NCBI GenBank assembly: GCA_947184155.2
Contig: CAMXCT020001100.1
Location: forward strand, 48,501-112,500
Source: Cladocopium goreaui
Lineage: Eukaryota; Sar; Dinophyceae; Suessiales; Symbiodiniaceae
DNA length: 64,000 bases
Reading direction: 5' to 3'
In this document: piece by piece, positions 35,973-49,000 of the stretch
Numbering within the stretch: the first letter of the stretch is position 1
Layout of the letters: every line of letters begins with the position of its first letter
Notes under the pieces: model-generated
The model's database searches: none
Seen by the model: only the letters and a program-made list of their open reading frames with translations
Told to the model about the DNA's origin: nothing
Position numbers and translations under genes: made by a program

Positions 35973-38900
35973 GCGTTCTGTACCCAGCACCCCATTTTCA
36001 CCAAGGACTTGAGCAGCTTCCCCAAAAGCGTGGGCTGCTGCTGCTACTCCGGAAACGTTTGCAGCATCGCTGGGATAGGCCACTGATGGAAGAAGCCTCC
36101 TTCGCGCTGCCCAGGGAACTTTGGCGCATGGTTTGGGAACGGTTTTGGTGGAGATGGCTTTGGTGGATTGCCACCGAGTGGCCACGCGCTGTGGCCCAGG
36201 ACTGGAGACGAGAAGATACGAGCTTACCCGAAGAGGAAACCGGCGAAGGGGGAGCCGAAGGAATTTGCACTACTGTGGTCAACGCTGCGGCACATTGCGG
36301 ATCGTTTATGAATTATAAACAGGGTTTGTCCAGAATCTGAAATGCTGGGGAAATGCCAGGACACCCAAAATGGCAATTTAGATGGGTACTAGAATGATGG
36401 TCCCCAATTTTGCACCTCTTCTCTTGATGTATGCAGCCGAATGCACCAGCCAGTAGAGTGAAATTGCTTTTGTTGTTTGTATCTGTTGGGGTCCCTGGGA
36501 CCTGGCCCGCCTCGTCAGGATGAGATTGAGCTGCCACGAGCTCAAAATATCAAGGGTCACTTGGTCCAAGGGATTTCCTGGTCATCCTGGTCGAATCAAT
36601 ACATGTCAAATTCCTTTACTTGGTGTAGTCCCCACCATAAACATGCCGGCAAAAATGCCGACACGGCGAATACCTTGACATATATTCTGATGTATGGAGC
36701 TGAGGCATTAGAGATAGAAGTGCCATGGTCCAATGGTCCGTTCCTTTTGGTTGAACCTGTGATGTGCAGACCGACACACCTTCCGTGATGTCATTGTCAT
36801 CATTTTCTCCGCCAACGTTCCTATTTCAGGCTTCAAAAGTCGATCTGAACTTGAACAGGGGCTTCAAAAGGCATACGGCCATGCCGGGGTGCAGCTTAGG
36901 AAGACTGTGGGGGTCTAATGTGTAGGTCAAAAATTTCGTGCATGGTTTGGCGCCAGGTACAAGTATGAAGCATGGCCACAAGCAGATACAAGCAGTGTTC
37001 GATTGAGATTTGGTTTTTTTAAAATTTGAGCATGACCGCCATGAACATGGCTGTATTCTGCACAATCTCCGGGTTTGCTTACCTGAACTTGTGGCTGTAG
37101 AAAGGTTCCACTACTGACTACCCGTGAGCAAGTGTTATTTTGGGGGGAGAGCTTTGATTCGCCCTGCAGATGCAGACTCTGGTGATCGCAATGCGATATC
37201 CCTGGTGCATGGCTTGCGAAGAGAAAGACAAAGCTTTTGTCAAAGTGAGCAACTTTACCAAAGGGACCGTTTCTGGAGTCACGAATTGAATTGGGGCCAC
37301 GCAGACAGGTTCAAATTCTTGGGTTGAGGGATGTAGGCTGTTGCTGTTCATGTTCCTCAGACTTTACCATGTGACCCTTGATTTGTTCAGTTAAGCCTTA
37401 CTATCTGTGTTCTTCCCGGGGCAACCAGTCATGATTCCAGTCCCCACGTGGCGGAAAAACTTCCCAGTAGAATAGGATTTTGACGACGCCCCCGAGATGG
37501 AGCCTCACAATACATAGTATGTCCAGAGTCCCGGAAAGAAACCTGACAGACTGCACTGAGGTAAACTTGCTGGTGGCAAGAAGGCTTTTGTCAATGCAAC
37601 TTGCCATAGACAAGTCAGAGCTGAAGAACCTTTGGACATCTCTGGACAAGTTTTCAACTCCTTGACAAGGAGTTGAAAAAATATGTTTCAACTTGCATCG
37701 CCACTAGTACAGCATGCCCACCTTTCAAGCACTGAGGTGACCTATGGCACGCTGGATCTTCGGGAAGAAAAGGACATGGCGCGCAAACTATGGGGACATA
37801 ACCTCCACAACTGCGGCTGGGCCGATTTTCCCGAACCCTCCACCTTGACTTTTTGATGACGGGGATTTAGTCAATGAAACAATGACAATGAGCCATGTTT
37901 GTAGTCTCAGCTGCGATTCCTTTTCAAGGCGTTGATTCCAATTCTGCAATGTCACGTGTTCACAGGAAAGAGTTGGAGGCCTGACGTGAATTGGCACACT
38001 GGATGCCATACTCAATGAAGTGATTTTATTGGCACGATAGCTGAAATCGTTCCATCTCAATCTTCCGAGGTAGTGCCAAGTATAAGGGCTGTCCTTTGAT
38101 GGTGTTCAAGCCTGACGAACCACTGGATGAACCCTACCAGCTTCATGTACACTTGCTGTACGTGCCCTGGTGGTCAGCTGCAGTGATCTGAATGAGTAGA
38201 ATGAATAGACAACAGCCGAAGAAGCGGCAGCCTTGCATTGTACTGCTTGAAAAGCGTGTAAGGCAAAGGTAGGGTGAAAAGCCGTGAAATGATGTGAAAT
38301 GCTCAAGACAAAAGTTCCATGTTTGTTTGATTCATATTGATTCTAATCATTTTAGTCCTTTGCTATCCCTGGTGTTGGCCAAGGAGGTTGACGAAGCCGC
38401 TATGATGGCGGATCCATTGACAGGCATGCCAGGTCATAGTCCCAAAGGCCAGGTGGCCAAGCCTGACTACGAGCGTTTCGAGCGTGACCTGTCGCTTGGC
38501 AATCCATGGCACTGGGAAATCCTCGAACGAAATGGCTATTTGAATGGGGAGATTCTGAAGATCATGTATGAACGGGGAATTGTCCATTGCCATGCTCGAT
38601 TACCAGAAAGTGTGGGTAGATTGCAAGGCACAGATCAGACCATTGTGCACGAATCTTGCAGCTCACCCCCTGCTGGCCCCTGAGGTCTCTATTGCTACCA
38701 CCCGCCGTCTCCTACCTCAACGCCACGGAGCCAAAGCTGCCATCTCTCCCAACAGTTGTTGGCAGCAACATTCCTATCACAGCTTTCCGTCAAGCGGCGA
38801 GGCAGCTGAGAGGGACAACGTTCTTTTCTCTAGCGCCGCAAGTGGAAGGACCTTCCATTAGATTGTGGAGATGGGATGAGCTTGGAAAGCGGGTCATTGA

Positions 38901-41900
38901 CTATGATCAAGACGTTGCTCAAACAATTACTTGACATGTTTGTTTGCGTGTGTGCTCCTGCGTGCTGGTGTGCTTTGTCCAGCTTGCGCAGAACACTGAT
39001 GCACGGAAGAGGGAGTTCCCTGGAAGGGGGCTGCACCGCCGAGGTTGAAAATCTGAATGCCAGCTACTTGGAACATTTTGCGCGTGTTCACTCCCAGCCG
39101 CTGCTGCAGAACTACTCTTGGACCTTGAAGGATCAGCTGGATGGCATCGGGATGCCCATAGGAGTGCTGTGGGCAAACTACTGCTTTGCTTGAAGCATTT
39201 TTTCGCTTGTTGGTGTTTCATGGCGTTTCAAGTAATTAGCCGCTAATTAGCCATACAGTAGAACACATTATACAGTGCTCTACTATGCTCCACTATTAGC
39301 TTACAGTATTCCCCAGCCCCGTCCCGTTGGTTTCACATGGTTTCACAATGTTTTACTTTTTGTTTATTTTAAACACGCTATGTTGAGTGAATGCGCCACC
39401 GCACTTGGATGGGCGAGTGCACAGGGCGCAAGGACCGAACAGAACAGAACAGCTTACTTGTGCGTTCCTTTGGGGATTTGAGATGAGCAATAAGACCACC
39501 AGCTATCAGTTCATCCAGTGGCAAGTGCAGGGTTGACCGCCACGCATCCAGGTAAACCATTCAGATACCAATAGCAGCAACATCACTGCCCGTGCTTTGA
39601 CCGCCTTCAGCAATCTGTGCAACAAGCGTCGCGGGACCAATTCATCACGGCATATTCTTTGCTGCGTGATGGATCAGTCGAATGCATACCATCAGCGTGA
39701 CTATGGAAGCTTGGGCCGGTGCATATCAAGTTCCAAGTCCCACCTAAACTGGCCCCTCGAGGTATCTCTGTGACTTGGGACCCCCAAGTCATCCATCCTT
39801 CATGTCATGAGCTGTCCATAACTTTCCTGCAGCAAGTGGTTCTTCCATCATGGTTTCCTGTTGAGTGGCTTAGGAAGTCATGAGCCCTACCCGTTTCCTT
39901 TCTTTGGCCTCACGCGCCTTGGTGGATTGTCAAGTGCCTGCTGGATTGTTGAAGATGAGCCTTGAGAATTTAAATAAATTTAGGACATTGTTGGGGTGAG
40001 CGTCCTGCGACGTTTCTGGAGAAGGTTCGGATACCATCATGGTCTTCAATAGTCAGACTCAGAGCGGCTGCTGTTCACCAAGGCAAAAGTTGGGGTTCCA
40101 TGCTGGAGACCGCTACGGATATCCATTCCGGGAGCCAGTGAACGCTTCAGTCTTGGGTTTCTTCAGCAATAGCAGCTGCGGCCTGCACTAGCATTTGGCA
40201 CTGCATGGATCTGGATAAAACATGACGACCTCACTACGACGTCACTAGAAAGATGATTGGGAAGGGGCAACTATCCCAAAATGGCCTTGGTTTAAGATGG
40301 TGAATCCTTATATTATATAGTTAGTTTATGTTAGTTTACCTTGCTTTGTGATTTTTGTGATTTTGCTTGTTGCTACAGTGCGGCAGCCGCTTCACAACTC
40401 TCCTGATGAGACTTCCAGGCAAAAGCGCCACGCGCAACATGGACGCCTTCGTGGGTAAGGTGTTGCGGGGCCGAGTGGCGCCCTCCCACGAATCCAATTT
40501 GGTACCAAACAGGACCTGGATACGCGGAGAGGTTCAGGAAGTGGTCTGGAAAACTTACCAGAAGGCACCTGGGCCGTGCTGGGACGCCGTCCAATGAGTT
40601 GTATGGACATAATTTCTGTAGCTTGCAGCACTCAACATCATAAGGTGATATAAGGTGTGGTCACACTGCTTTTAGACACGGGCATCACGGGACACCTTGG
40701 CAGAAAGAATTTACTTGGACACAACAAGTCGTGGATCCAATGCCGAAATGCATCGAAATGATGCAAAATGCAACATAGATACCATCCTGGCTGGTACCCT
40801 GGCAGCTGATATTGAACGGGAGCCCATGACTGCCCGAGCAGAACTGCCGGGGCTCTCAAGATACATGTTGTTGGCAAAAGGCCATGTCTAGTGCTGTTTG
40901 CGTTTATGCCAAGTCGGTTGGTATCTTTGTTCCAAGAAGATGCATCAAACAATCTGAAGTTTGTTTTCAGGCGTTCACATCCAAGCTTGTCATCGTTGAT
41001 GTGAGGAGATCAATGGAAGCACCGCAGACATCCTGCTGGAGCTGTATGACGACCAAAGAAAGATTCTGAGCTGTGACTGTTAGCAGCTCTGTTTGGTTTG
41101 CTGTTTCGGATGTTTCGGGTGGCTGCTTCTTGGACTCGGAGTGCGTTATTTTCAGATATTCCCATGCGTTTGCGACCTTGGAGTCTACATGGCATGCTGT
41201 AGCTGAGGAAGCACCACACCCTTTCAGCCACTATGGAGGTTATAGCCAAGACCTTGAAGGACTACAGAGATCTGAAAGTGGCCCGCATGGAAGTCAGTCA
41301 GTGTCTCGGCTTTATGCAACTTGATGCCAAGATCCCTCCAGAGCCTGGCAGTTACTCCTGCAGCGCAACTTGTTTTTTTCAATGCTTCAATACTTTCTTG
41401 GAAGCGGAGACCTTATATACAAAGGAAACACTTTGGACACCACATGACTGATTTGCACATGCTTGCTTCTCCCCAGCTACTTGTCGCTGACATGCGGGGT
41501 CACATGGACACATGTTGGCCTCTCGATGCTCCACAATTAGCTGAAGGGACCGTGCATGCGCAATTTCATACAATTTCACATTTTACATCGGCTATATGTA
41601 CAGCACAAGCTGTTCCAACTTCCAACTATGTTCCGACCAAGGAATTACGTGCCACCAATCTTTGGCAGAAAGCAGCCACTTGTCAAAACATGAGGCTGGA
41701 AGGATCTGGAAGGTGAAGGTAAGTTTTCAACCTTGATGCCGTTTGCATCCACATGGAGGACAAGATGCTCAGCCACAAAATGTGCTATTTCCTTGCATGA
41801 AACATCATGAAACACTTTAATAAAAAAAATAGTTGTCAAGAAGCACTATTGGTTATGATTTCAAGGGGCTTTGACCTGGCCACAATGGTCCAATCTTGAA

Positions 41901-42530
41901 TCTGCAAATGTTCAATGAGCTCGGCATAGCTCAGCTTTTGGATTTGTTTGGCATACTTTGGCCATCTTTGGCCAATCCCTAAACCCTAAGGTTTTCGAAG
42001 GACACGGAGTACTATTGGATTCCACCCAGCCTTGCCAGTGGTGAGTGGACCCCAACAGATCCGATTCGCTATGCGAATGACGTGGACGAGGCCCTTTTTG
42101 GGCGCCGGTCTCAAGGAGTTGGATGATACTTAGATGGGCCATGGACTTCGGATGACTTCGGTAACTAGTTAGAAAATGGATTGTCATCTGAAAATCATTG
42201 ATAATTGGCATTATTATTTTATAATATTTTATAGTCATTGTGGAATAACAGTTATAACATGTAATAACCCACTTACCAGCCAGCTAATCCCATGGCCCAT
42301 CGAAGTAGTGGATGACCCCCAGAACCCCAGCTGTTTCATGCGAGTTTTGTGGAGTTTAGGTCCATCCGTGGATCCAAGATGATCCAAGGGCCCGTTGAGC
42401 TGGTAAGGTGACGCCTGGAAAGCTCTTGCGTTTCTTGAAGAAGCACACCTTGTCCAGCTGGTCCTTGAAAGAAGCCCTGGAGTCATCTGATGACATCTCG
42501 GAAGAGATCATGGGCTATGCCAGACAGTAA
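35973..42530 (+). CDS. PDI-like thioredoxin-fold protein, tandem copy 1 (multi-exon)
   Basis: Resembles a protein disulfide isomerase with a-b-b'-a' order, presumably acting in the secretory pathway. No signal peptide exon or KDEL was found. Exons by eye: 35973-~36260 (HRWDR exon, very Trp-rich), 37170-37244 (LVIAMRYPWCMACEEKDKAF), 37737-~37793 (LDLREEKDMARKLW), ~38072-38157 (CPLMVFKPDEPLDEPYQ), ~38388-38560, ~38790-38911 (FRQAARQLRGTTFFSL), ~39044-39173 (LEHFARVHSQPLL, MPIGVLW), ~40380-40552 (EVQEVVWKTYQ), 41006-~41069 (ADILLELYDDQRKIL), 41228-41301 (LKDYRDLKVARMEVS), 42408-42530 (TPGKLLRFLKKHT, stop TAA). The first domain keeps a WCMAC redox pair. The last domain has DDQR where CxxC should be. 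Nearly every exon has a counterpart in the copy at 46-53.6 kb. Confidence 0.75.
37170..37244 (+). CDS. PDI-like copy 1: redox exon with WCMAC
   Basis: Starts after CCCTGCAG and ends before GTGAGC, so both splice sites are good. The strand-then-active-site pattern LVIAMRYPWCMAC is that of a thioredoxin fold. It corresponds to LVVAAPRYPWCDKC in copy 2 (46388-46545). Confidence 0.8.
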
Positions 42531-45500
42531 CTCTGACAAATACTCCTCAATCAAACATGGCAGCAGGATTGAGCATGTCTGAATGAATATTAGTTATTGG
42601 ATGAAAATCCAACAACGACATGGTCATTGTCCGTGATCATGGTTATTTACCAGAAGATAATTGCTAAAGGTCATTGCGTCAATGTCATTGATGTCAGGAG
42701 TGTTTGGACATGTCTTAGGCTACTCCGAGTCCCACTCCATAGTCCTGGGGAACTTCTGTTGGGTTTGCATGCTTCATCTACTTTACCCGTTTGCCATTCA
42801 TTTCAGCAAAAATGATTGAAAAGCATATCGGGAATCAAAACATTGTTCCAAGTTTTAGTTTGGCTCTTCCGGGGCCGAGGCAGCAGCAGGCAGATGACCG
42901 AGCAGAAGCAGACAAGCAACAGATGATCAAGAAGATGATGACGACCCTGAAGAAGGAAAAGGGCTTAGTAGATGTCGCTGGGCGCTTTTTACGCCGCGGA
43001 GTGGCTCCAGCCACATGTTGTTTTTCCTTGCCCCAAAAGGATCCAAAAGGACCATGTGTGCAGAATGGGGAAAGCCCAAAGGCTGGAAGGATCAAACCTT
43101 GGGGATGCGCCGCATTTTTCCAATGTGTTCTCCAGACCACGCATCGACATTTGCCACAGTCTGCACGAAACTTCTTGAAGTTGTATGTTTCTGTGATTCC
43201 CATCACGCGCAGATAATCAGATATGCGTGTTGTACGAAAATTAACTTACATTTTGATATAGAATATAGATGCAGTTATGTTATACTATGCTATCTATGTT
43301 ATACTGGTGAGATATGGTGAGATAAATAAATATTGTCCATGTGCAGATATATCATATATCTACATACAATATAGACGTCACTGTAAGCCACATCGGGATA
43401 GCCAGGTCAACGAGATGATGGGTCTCAGCTTCTGGTCTGCAAGCGATTTTCCCATGGGTAAATCCCACCATGACTGGGGACTGGGAAGATTTTTTGCGGG
43501 TCCCCTTAAGCAAATCCAAGTAGTAGGTTGCCACGTAAGGTCAAAACATGCCAAAAGAGAACAAAGTTCTTTTCCAGAAAAGCAGCAAATTTGGTTCGAA
43601 CATGTTTGAGTGAAGCACAGGGCATGGTGTCTGATGGGGTGCTGCAAGAGATGCAGAAGTATGAGTGGACGGTTGCTTTCAAACTTCCTCGGGGAGTTCA
43701 CCTGATGCCTTCAGTCCCACACAAACCAGCCAGCATCCATCAGGAAAAGCTGCTGAGACACTAGGGGAGACCAAGCCGGATTCCAAACCAGTGAAGATGG
43801 GCAAAGGAGCTGCGCGTCCACCTGAGAAATTAAGCGCTGAAGAAATGGAAGAGCGGAGGCAGAAACGACGTGAAGAGCAACTTGGCACAAAATCTGATGT
43901 TTCCATTAGACGGCGGGGCATCACTGACACTGTCCCACTATGCCAAATTCAAAGTGGCAGTTCTGACACAGAATCTGACACATCAGACGACAAAGCGGTT
44001 TTCCACAAAAGGGTCCAGGGGGGGACAGTCAGTTACTTAAGGCTGAGGAAGGAAGATGACAAGCAGAAAGAGATCGCGAGGAGAGGGCATTCAAAGAAGC
44101 GCACAAGTAAGTACAAAGTACCTTAGGAAAAGCATGCAACTTTACAAGACATTCATTTTGTGTTGCATTATGTTGCTTTCAGAGTGATTGGCAGCTTTGA
44201 AATTGGACTGTCAACGTGTTTGCGATCCTGAAAGCTGTGAGTCCAAATGGAAGAAAACGCTCCATCCACATTTCATGAAACAGGAAAGACAAAGAGAAAA
44301 GAAAGCAGAGAAAAGAGGTTGAAAGGCTACGGAAAGAGAAGAAGAAGGCACAACTTGCAAGCTGGCCAGCAGCCAAAAAAAATGACTTGATGGTACTGTA
44401 GATGTATCAAAAGCTTGGTGCATGCTTGGGGATTTTATTGTGGATCATGATGATCCTGTTGAAAGGTTCGGGGCCAGGGCATCTTGAGCTCTGGAGAAAA
44501 ACAATGCTGAAAGGCAGAGGAAGAGAAGAGAAGAGCTGAAGCAGTCAAAGTTGCTGAAGAGATGCTATGCTCTAATTTGGCATGCTCAAAAAAGGATCTT
44601 TTTGTCCAAAAACTTTTAGAGTCGAAAGTTTGGATAAGCGTTTATTGCGTCCTTCTCTTGTACTGTATTTGATATTTGTTTCGAAGGCCAGTCCCTGATT
44701 GAGTAGCAGCTACCCCTGGCCTGCAATGTATTAACTTCTTGTTGGTGTAGTCATCAGGCAGCCATCCACTTCTACCGATCCACACTGGATTTTAGATGAT
44801 TTTATTGGTAGAGTGGTTTGTCATATGTGTCCTTGAGACCATGTCCGCATTCACACTTTAGCCTTAAAATATCGTATCCTGTTCAGCTGAAGCCCTCCAA
44901 GTTGTTCAACCTTTTCCTGCATGATGGGTGTTGGAAGTTGAGATGGCGCACATGTGCATCCACCAAAGGATCAGTTTTATGTTGTGTGAGACATTTGGTC
45001 TCCTGGTTTTGATTGGCATCCTCGATGGACCCTCAGGAAGCGGAGACAGAAGGAAGCCGAGCGCTTGCGGCTTGTGGCAACACCCTTATTCTCATGGGGC
45101 CAATCGAAGGCCTGCAACCTTCGCTGTAGCTGCTGAATTGGACTATATCCCATCGCTCAAAATATCTTGGCCTTCCAGAAAATGTTTGGTTTTCTACTAA
45201 AGAAGACCCATTGTGTTGGCCCAGTCGTGCCCCCCATTTCGGAGCCATCATGAAAGTTGTTAGTCAAATGTTGCTTGCTGCACCACCTGAGCCAGGATCA
45301 GATCCGAGTGTCCATTGCCATCCCTGGAATGCAAAAGGATTCCCTGCAGGTGTGACGGAAATTGGGGCTAGCAGAGTTGCGCCTTTTGTAAATCCGATCG
45401 GCCTTAGGGATGTGTACGGCCGTAGGGTTTCATGATAGTTTCGAATTCGCTGTGAGGGCATCTACTCCGACCTTTCCTGTCCACAGGCTCCACATGTGAG

Positions 45501-46080
45501 AGTTCTCACTTTGGAGGGCAAATTCTATTGGTATCTACATAGGTATACATAGGTGTATACTAGTATGATGTTAATTATATAAATAGTTGTTGTTCACACC
45601 CAGCTGCGCGTGAGAAAACTGGAAGGTGAACTTGACAACTGACCGGGTCGCCGTGTCAGCATTGGATTGGCAGACACGGAGGAAGCTTGGATCAGAAAGG
45701 TAGACAGGTTACAGGTTGAGCCCAAACGCTGAATTCGGGCGTCACTTTTCTGATCTTTATGGGTTTGGCCTCAGCTTGAAGTTCACCCTGGCTCTTTGCC
45801 GTGCCCCTGAGGTACTCTTTAAACTTTGAACTTCGTGAGTTCGTCGTGCCAGACAACTCATCTTGGAACTTGAGGAGTTCGGAGGTGCTGTGGGACGGGG
45901 GTGGCCGGCGGCCGGGTAGCTTTCATCAAGCTAGCAATCCTGCAGAGGAAGTGAAGAGCTGCTCCATAGTTCGAGTTTGGTTTGGAGTTGTGTTTTCTTT
46001 TCTTGCAATGATAAGGCAGGCAGGTTGAGCCTTCAAAGCCCATCATCCCAACTCCTCATAATGTTCAGCTCCAGTTGCAG
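42531..46080 (+). other. Region between the PDI-like copies, with charged coiled-coil-like frames
   Basis: No known family. Several + strand stretches are open and rich in Lys, Glu and Arg: 42870-42980 (RAEADKQQMIKKMMTTLKKE), 43528-44126 (AEEMEERRQKRREEQ and more), and 45030-45090 (RKRRQKEAERLRLV). They may be C-terminal exons of copy 1 or N-terminal exons of copy 2. The 43.5-44.7 kb part looks like a gene copy broken by frame changes and stops. A frame at 45250-45435 (FPAGVTEIGASRVAPFVNP) is also unassigned. Confidence 0.4.
43528..44126 (+). pseudogene. Lys/Glu-rich open stretch, probably a decayed or partial gene
   Basis: Two overlapping + frames (43528-43764 and 43665-44126) make an almost continuous charged protein. 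It has a Ser/Asp/Thr-rich acidic segment (SGSSDTESDTSDD) and basic ends. Further Lys/Arg-rich fragments follow, interrupted by stops, to about 44.6 kb. The lack of clear introns together with frame breaks suggests a retrocopied gene that has decayed. The family is unknown. Confidence 0.35.
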
Positions 46081-49000
46081 GACTCTTCACGCTTGGAGGG
46101 TGTCCTGATACTGCTGCAGAAAAGCATCCTGCACCGCTGGGATCGACTTGCCCAGAATCATAGCGCCGTAAAGAACTTCTTGCGAAAAGATTGGGTGCAA
46201 GACGATGGCGAGATGGAAGAAGAGAAGGTGCGGTCCTGAAGCCGGTAGATATCAAAGTGCACCAATATGCACCAATGCTTAACCAAGCTGTTTGTTTATA
46301 TTTTCTCAGCATGTGCCAGCGGCAGTTCCAATTCCTATGCTTCCTTTTTGCATCATACAAGATGTTCACAGATGAAGCATCGCTTAGGAGGAAGTGGAGC
46401 TTCCATCCGGGCCAAACATCAAAAAGGTGTCGGCCACTGGACTCCAGAGGCTGCTAGAGAAGCATAGCTTGGTGGTAGCCGCCCCTCGCTATCCATGGTG
46501 CGACAAGTGCAAAGAGAAAGATAGGGAGTTTACCAAAGCTGCAAGGTCAAGTCGCACTCAAGACCATTTAGATTCGGCTGCTCGCTTGCTTTGGGTTGGT
46601 TGAACATTCCAGAGTGATGTGCCTTTTGTATCCTTTTGTTACGAGATGTTACGAGATGTTTTGCCATTAAGTGTTGCCAAAAGAGTTGGCAAGATGCTTA
46701 TCTCCATGGTTTCAGTGCAAGATGGTGAGGTCTCTTTTGTCGTGCTAGACGCGCGGGAAGAGAAGTACTTTGCGCGGAAGCACAATGCTTCCTGCACCGA
46801 TGCCTGCGAGTTACTCATGTTTAAGGAGGATGAGCCAGAGGAGCCATACGCAGTGCCCGGCCGCCGTTTCGCAGAAGAAATCCAAGTTGATTGCTACAAG
46901 CACCTTTTGCCTGTAGCCACTTGGCTTGCGTTGATTTTTTCATATTTTCTGACTTCGCATCCAAAAGCTCTCAGAATCCATGGCGCCATGGGCGGGCATT
47001 GGGTATGGGCCCATCATGGCCCATCCTTTTCGGAAACCTGTGTGAACGTCGATTTCTGATCTTGGAGGTTCCTTCTTGAGTCGCTTTGAGGTGAGCATCA
47101 TCAACAACAAGACACACTTCGATCGGGTCCTGACTGCCTTTGATACAGCCATCATGGGTTTCTTCCAGAGAAATGCCTCAGATTCCTGGTTTCATCGCTT
47201 CCGCCAGGCTTGCCGATGAGGGGTTGGAGATGCAACTTCAGTTGTCAAAATTCGGGAAAACCGAAAACCAAAGACCTATAAAAGCAGTTGAAACCTTGGA
47301 AACCCATGGAACTTCCAAGAGTTCCTCTTCGCCAGACCACATCCATCCTGAACGCCCCCTTAGCCCATCGGCAGGTGGCTCGTGAGCTAAGAGGACATGC
47401 CCTCTTTGGAGCTGTGTTCAATGGAAGCCCTGCTGAGATGGGCATCGACTTCAGGGTTGCCTCGGAAGTCGAAGCGGATGGGCGACCCTTGGTGCTGCTG
47501 TTCAAGCCAAAAGAGAAACTGAGTTGCAAGATGGGGGTGTTTGAAACTGGGGGTGTATCCCCCAAAGCATCCAAAGCGCCATGCGCTTAGAAAGTGATGG
47601 TTTTTAGCTGTGGATTTAGGGATGCCCAGTTTCAGACAAATTCCGCTGGTGCCAAGAATCTGAGCCAATCTGAGCATTCTGAGCCCCAGGCCCCAGGGCC
47701 TGAATTCATGCTGATGGGGAACAGTATGGCAGGGTCTGTGCTGAGTTATTCAGAGGGGGTGGCTTTGGAACACTATAGTGAAAGGCTGCTGGCGAATCAA
47801 CTGTTATCAGATGAGGCTCCACAATGATTGTTTGAGGATCTCTGTGGCAGGTTGTCCATATTTGCCCCATGCAGATGCATATTTTGCAGGAAACAAACGG
47901 ATTCTCATCATGTTAACACATTTGCTCTCAACGATATTCTGAGGAACCGACACGTGGAGTTTACTGGCGAGCTAACTTTGGAGACTCGTCTTATTTTATA
48001 TAGATCCATGGGCGACCCATGGCGACCCGAAAGCCGGGGCACGGCACATGGCAGCAACCGTCAAGTGTCGAAGCCACCTGTCGTGTGGCCAGGAGAAGCT
48101 GTCGCATTTCTCGAAGGTTCTGAGTTTGCCGCTTCTTTCACAGTACACCCCGGAAAGCCGGCAGAAGTACATCGAGCTTCAGGCCCTGCGCCAGTCCAGG
48201 GCTGCCCCAAATTGATGATAATGGGAAGGTGGAAGCAACATGGCGTGCACCCGTAAAACTTTGAGAGTGCTGAGATGACGTATTACGACGTAAAGATCGG
48301 AAAGAAGATTAGAGAAGGTCTTTTGTGTCTTCTTTGTTGGAAGCAGGAACTGCGAATAGACTTGGACAGTTAATCTATGAAAAGAGCCGCTTCCAGGTGC
48401 CTCTGGGGATGCTATGGCTGGACGGTGAGGATGCAGATCGTCCTGAGAATCTTGCAGCCAAAGAGGTCAGCATCAGCTGGGCAGTGATGGTATGGTACTA
48501 AGCGGGGTCTACCACAAACACTTTGTTATACTTTGTTCACGTGATGGAAAAATATTGCCCGTTGTGTTGCCCAAAGATCTTCAAGTGGAAAGTGTTTCTT
48601 TTGTTGTGCGGCAGACAGTGGGTGCTTAGAATCCTGCAACATCATGTAACATCTACATATGCCGCATGTTCTGCATGGCTGCCAAGCATCTTTTGCTTGA
48701 CGACCTGCACTTGCAGGTCGCTCAGCGTTTGGCCATTCGATTCTCAGGGCATTTGGTCTTCGTGACCCTAAACAACACCCGGGATGGGTTCCTCGGACAC
48801 CAAGTTCGCTTCTTCAAGTCATCATTCCTGCCAGTGCTTCCCACCACACCTGGACTTTGCAAACAAGAATTGTCCAACTCATCCACAGGCTTGTCATTCC
48901 TTCAAGTTTCCATCCCGGAGCCATCCTGAGAGTATCTGAGTATATCTCAATCTCATGTAGTATAATAGAATACTGGTTGCTGGTTTGGAGCATTTTTTAT

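Noticed and set aside
40637..40891. ORF between PDI-like copy 1 exons as an extra exon
   Set aside because: The flanking exons join into the PDI a' text (KTYQ then EINGSTADILLELY) without it.
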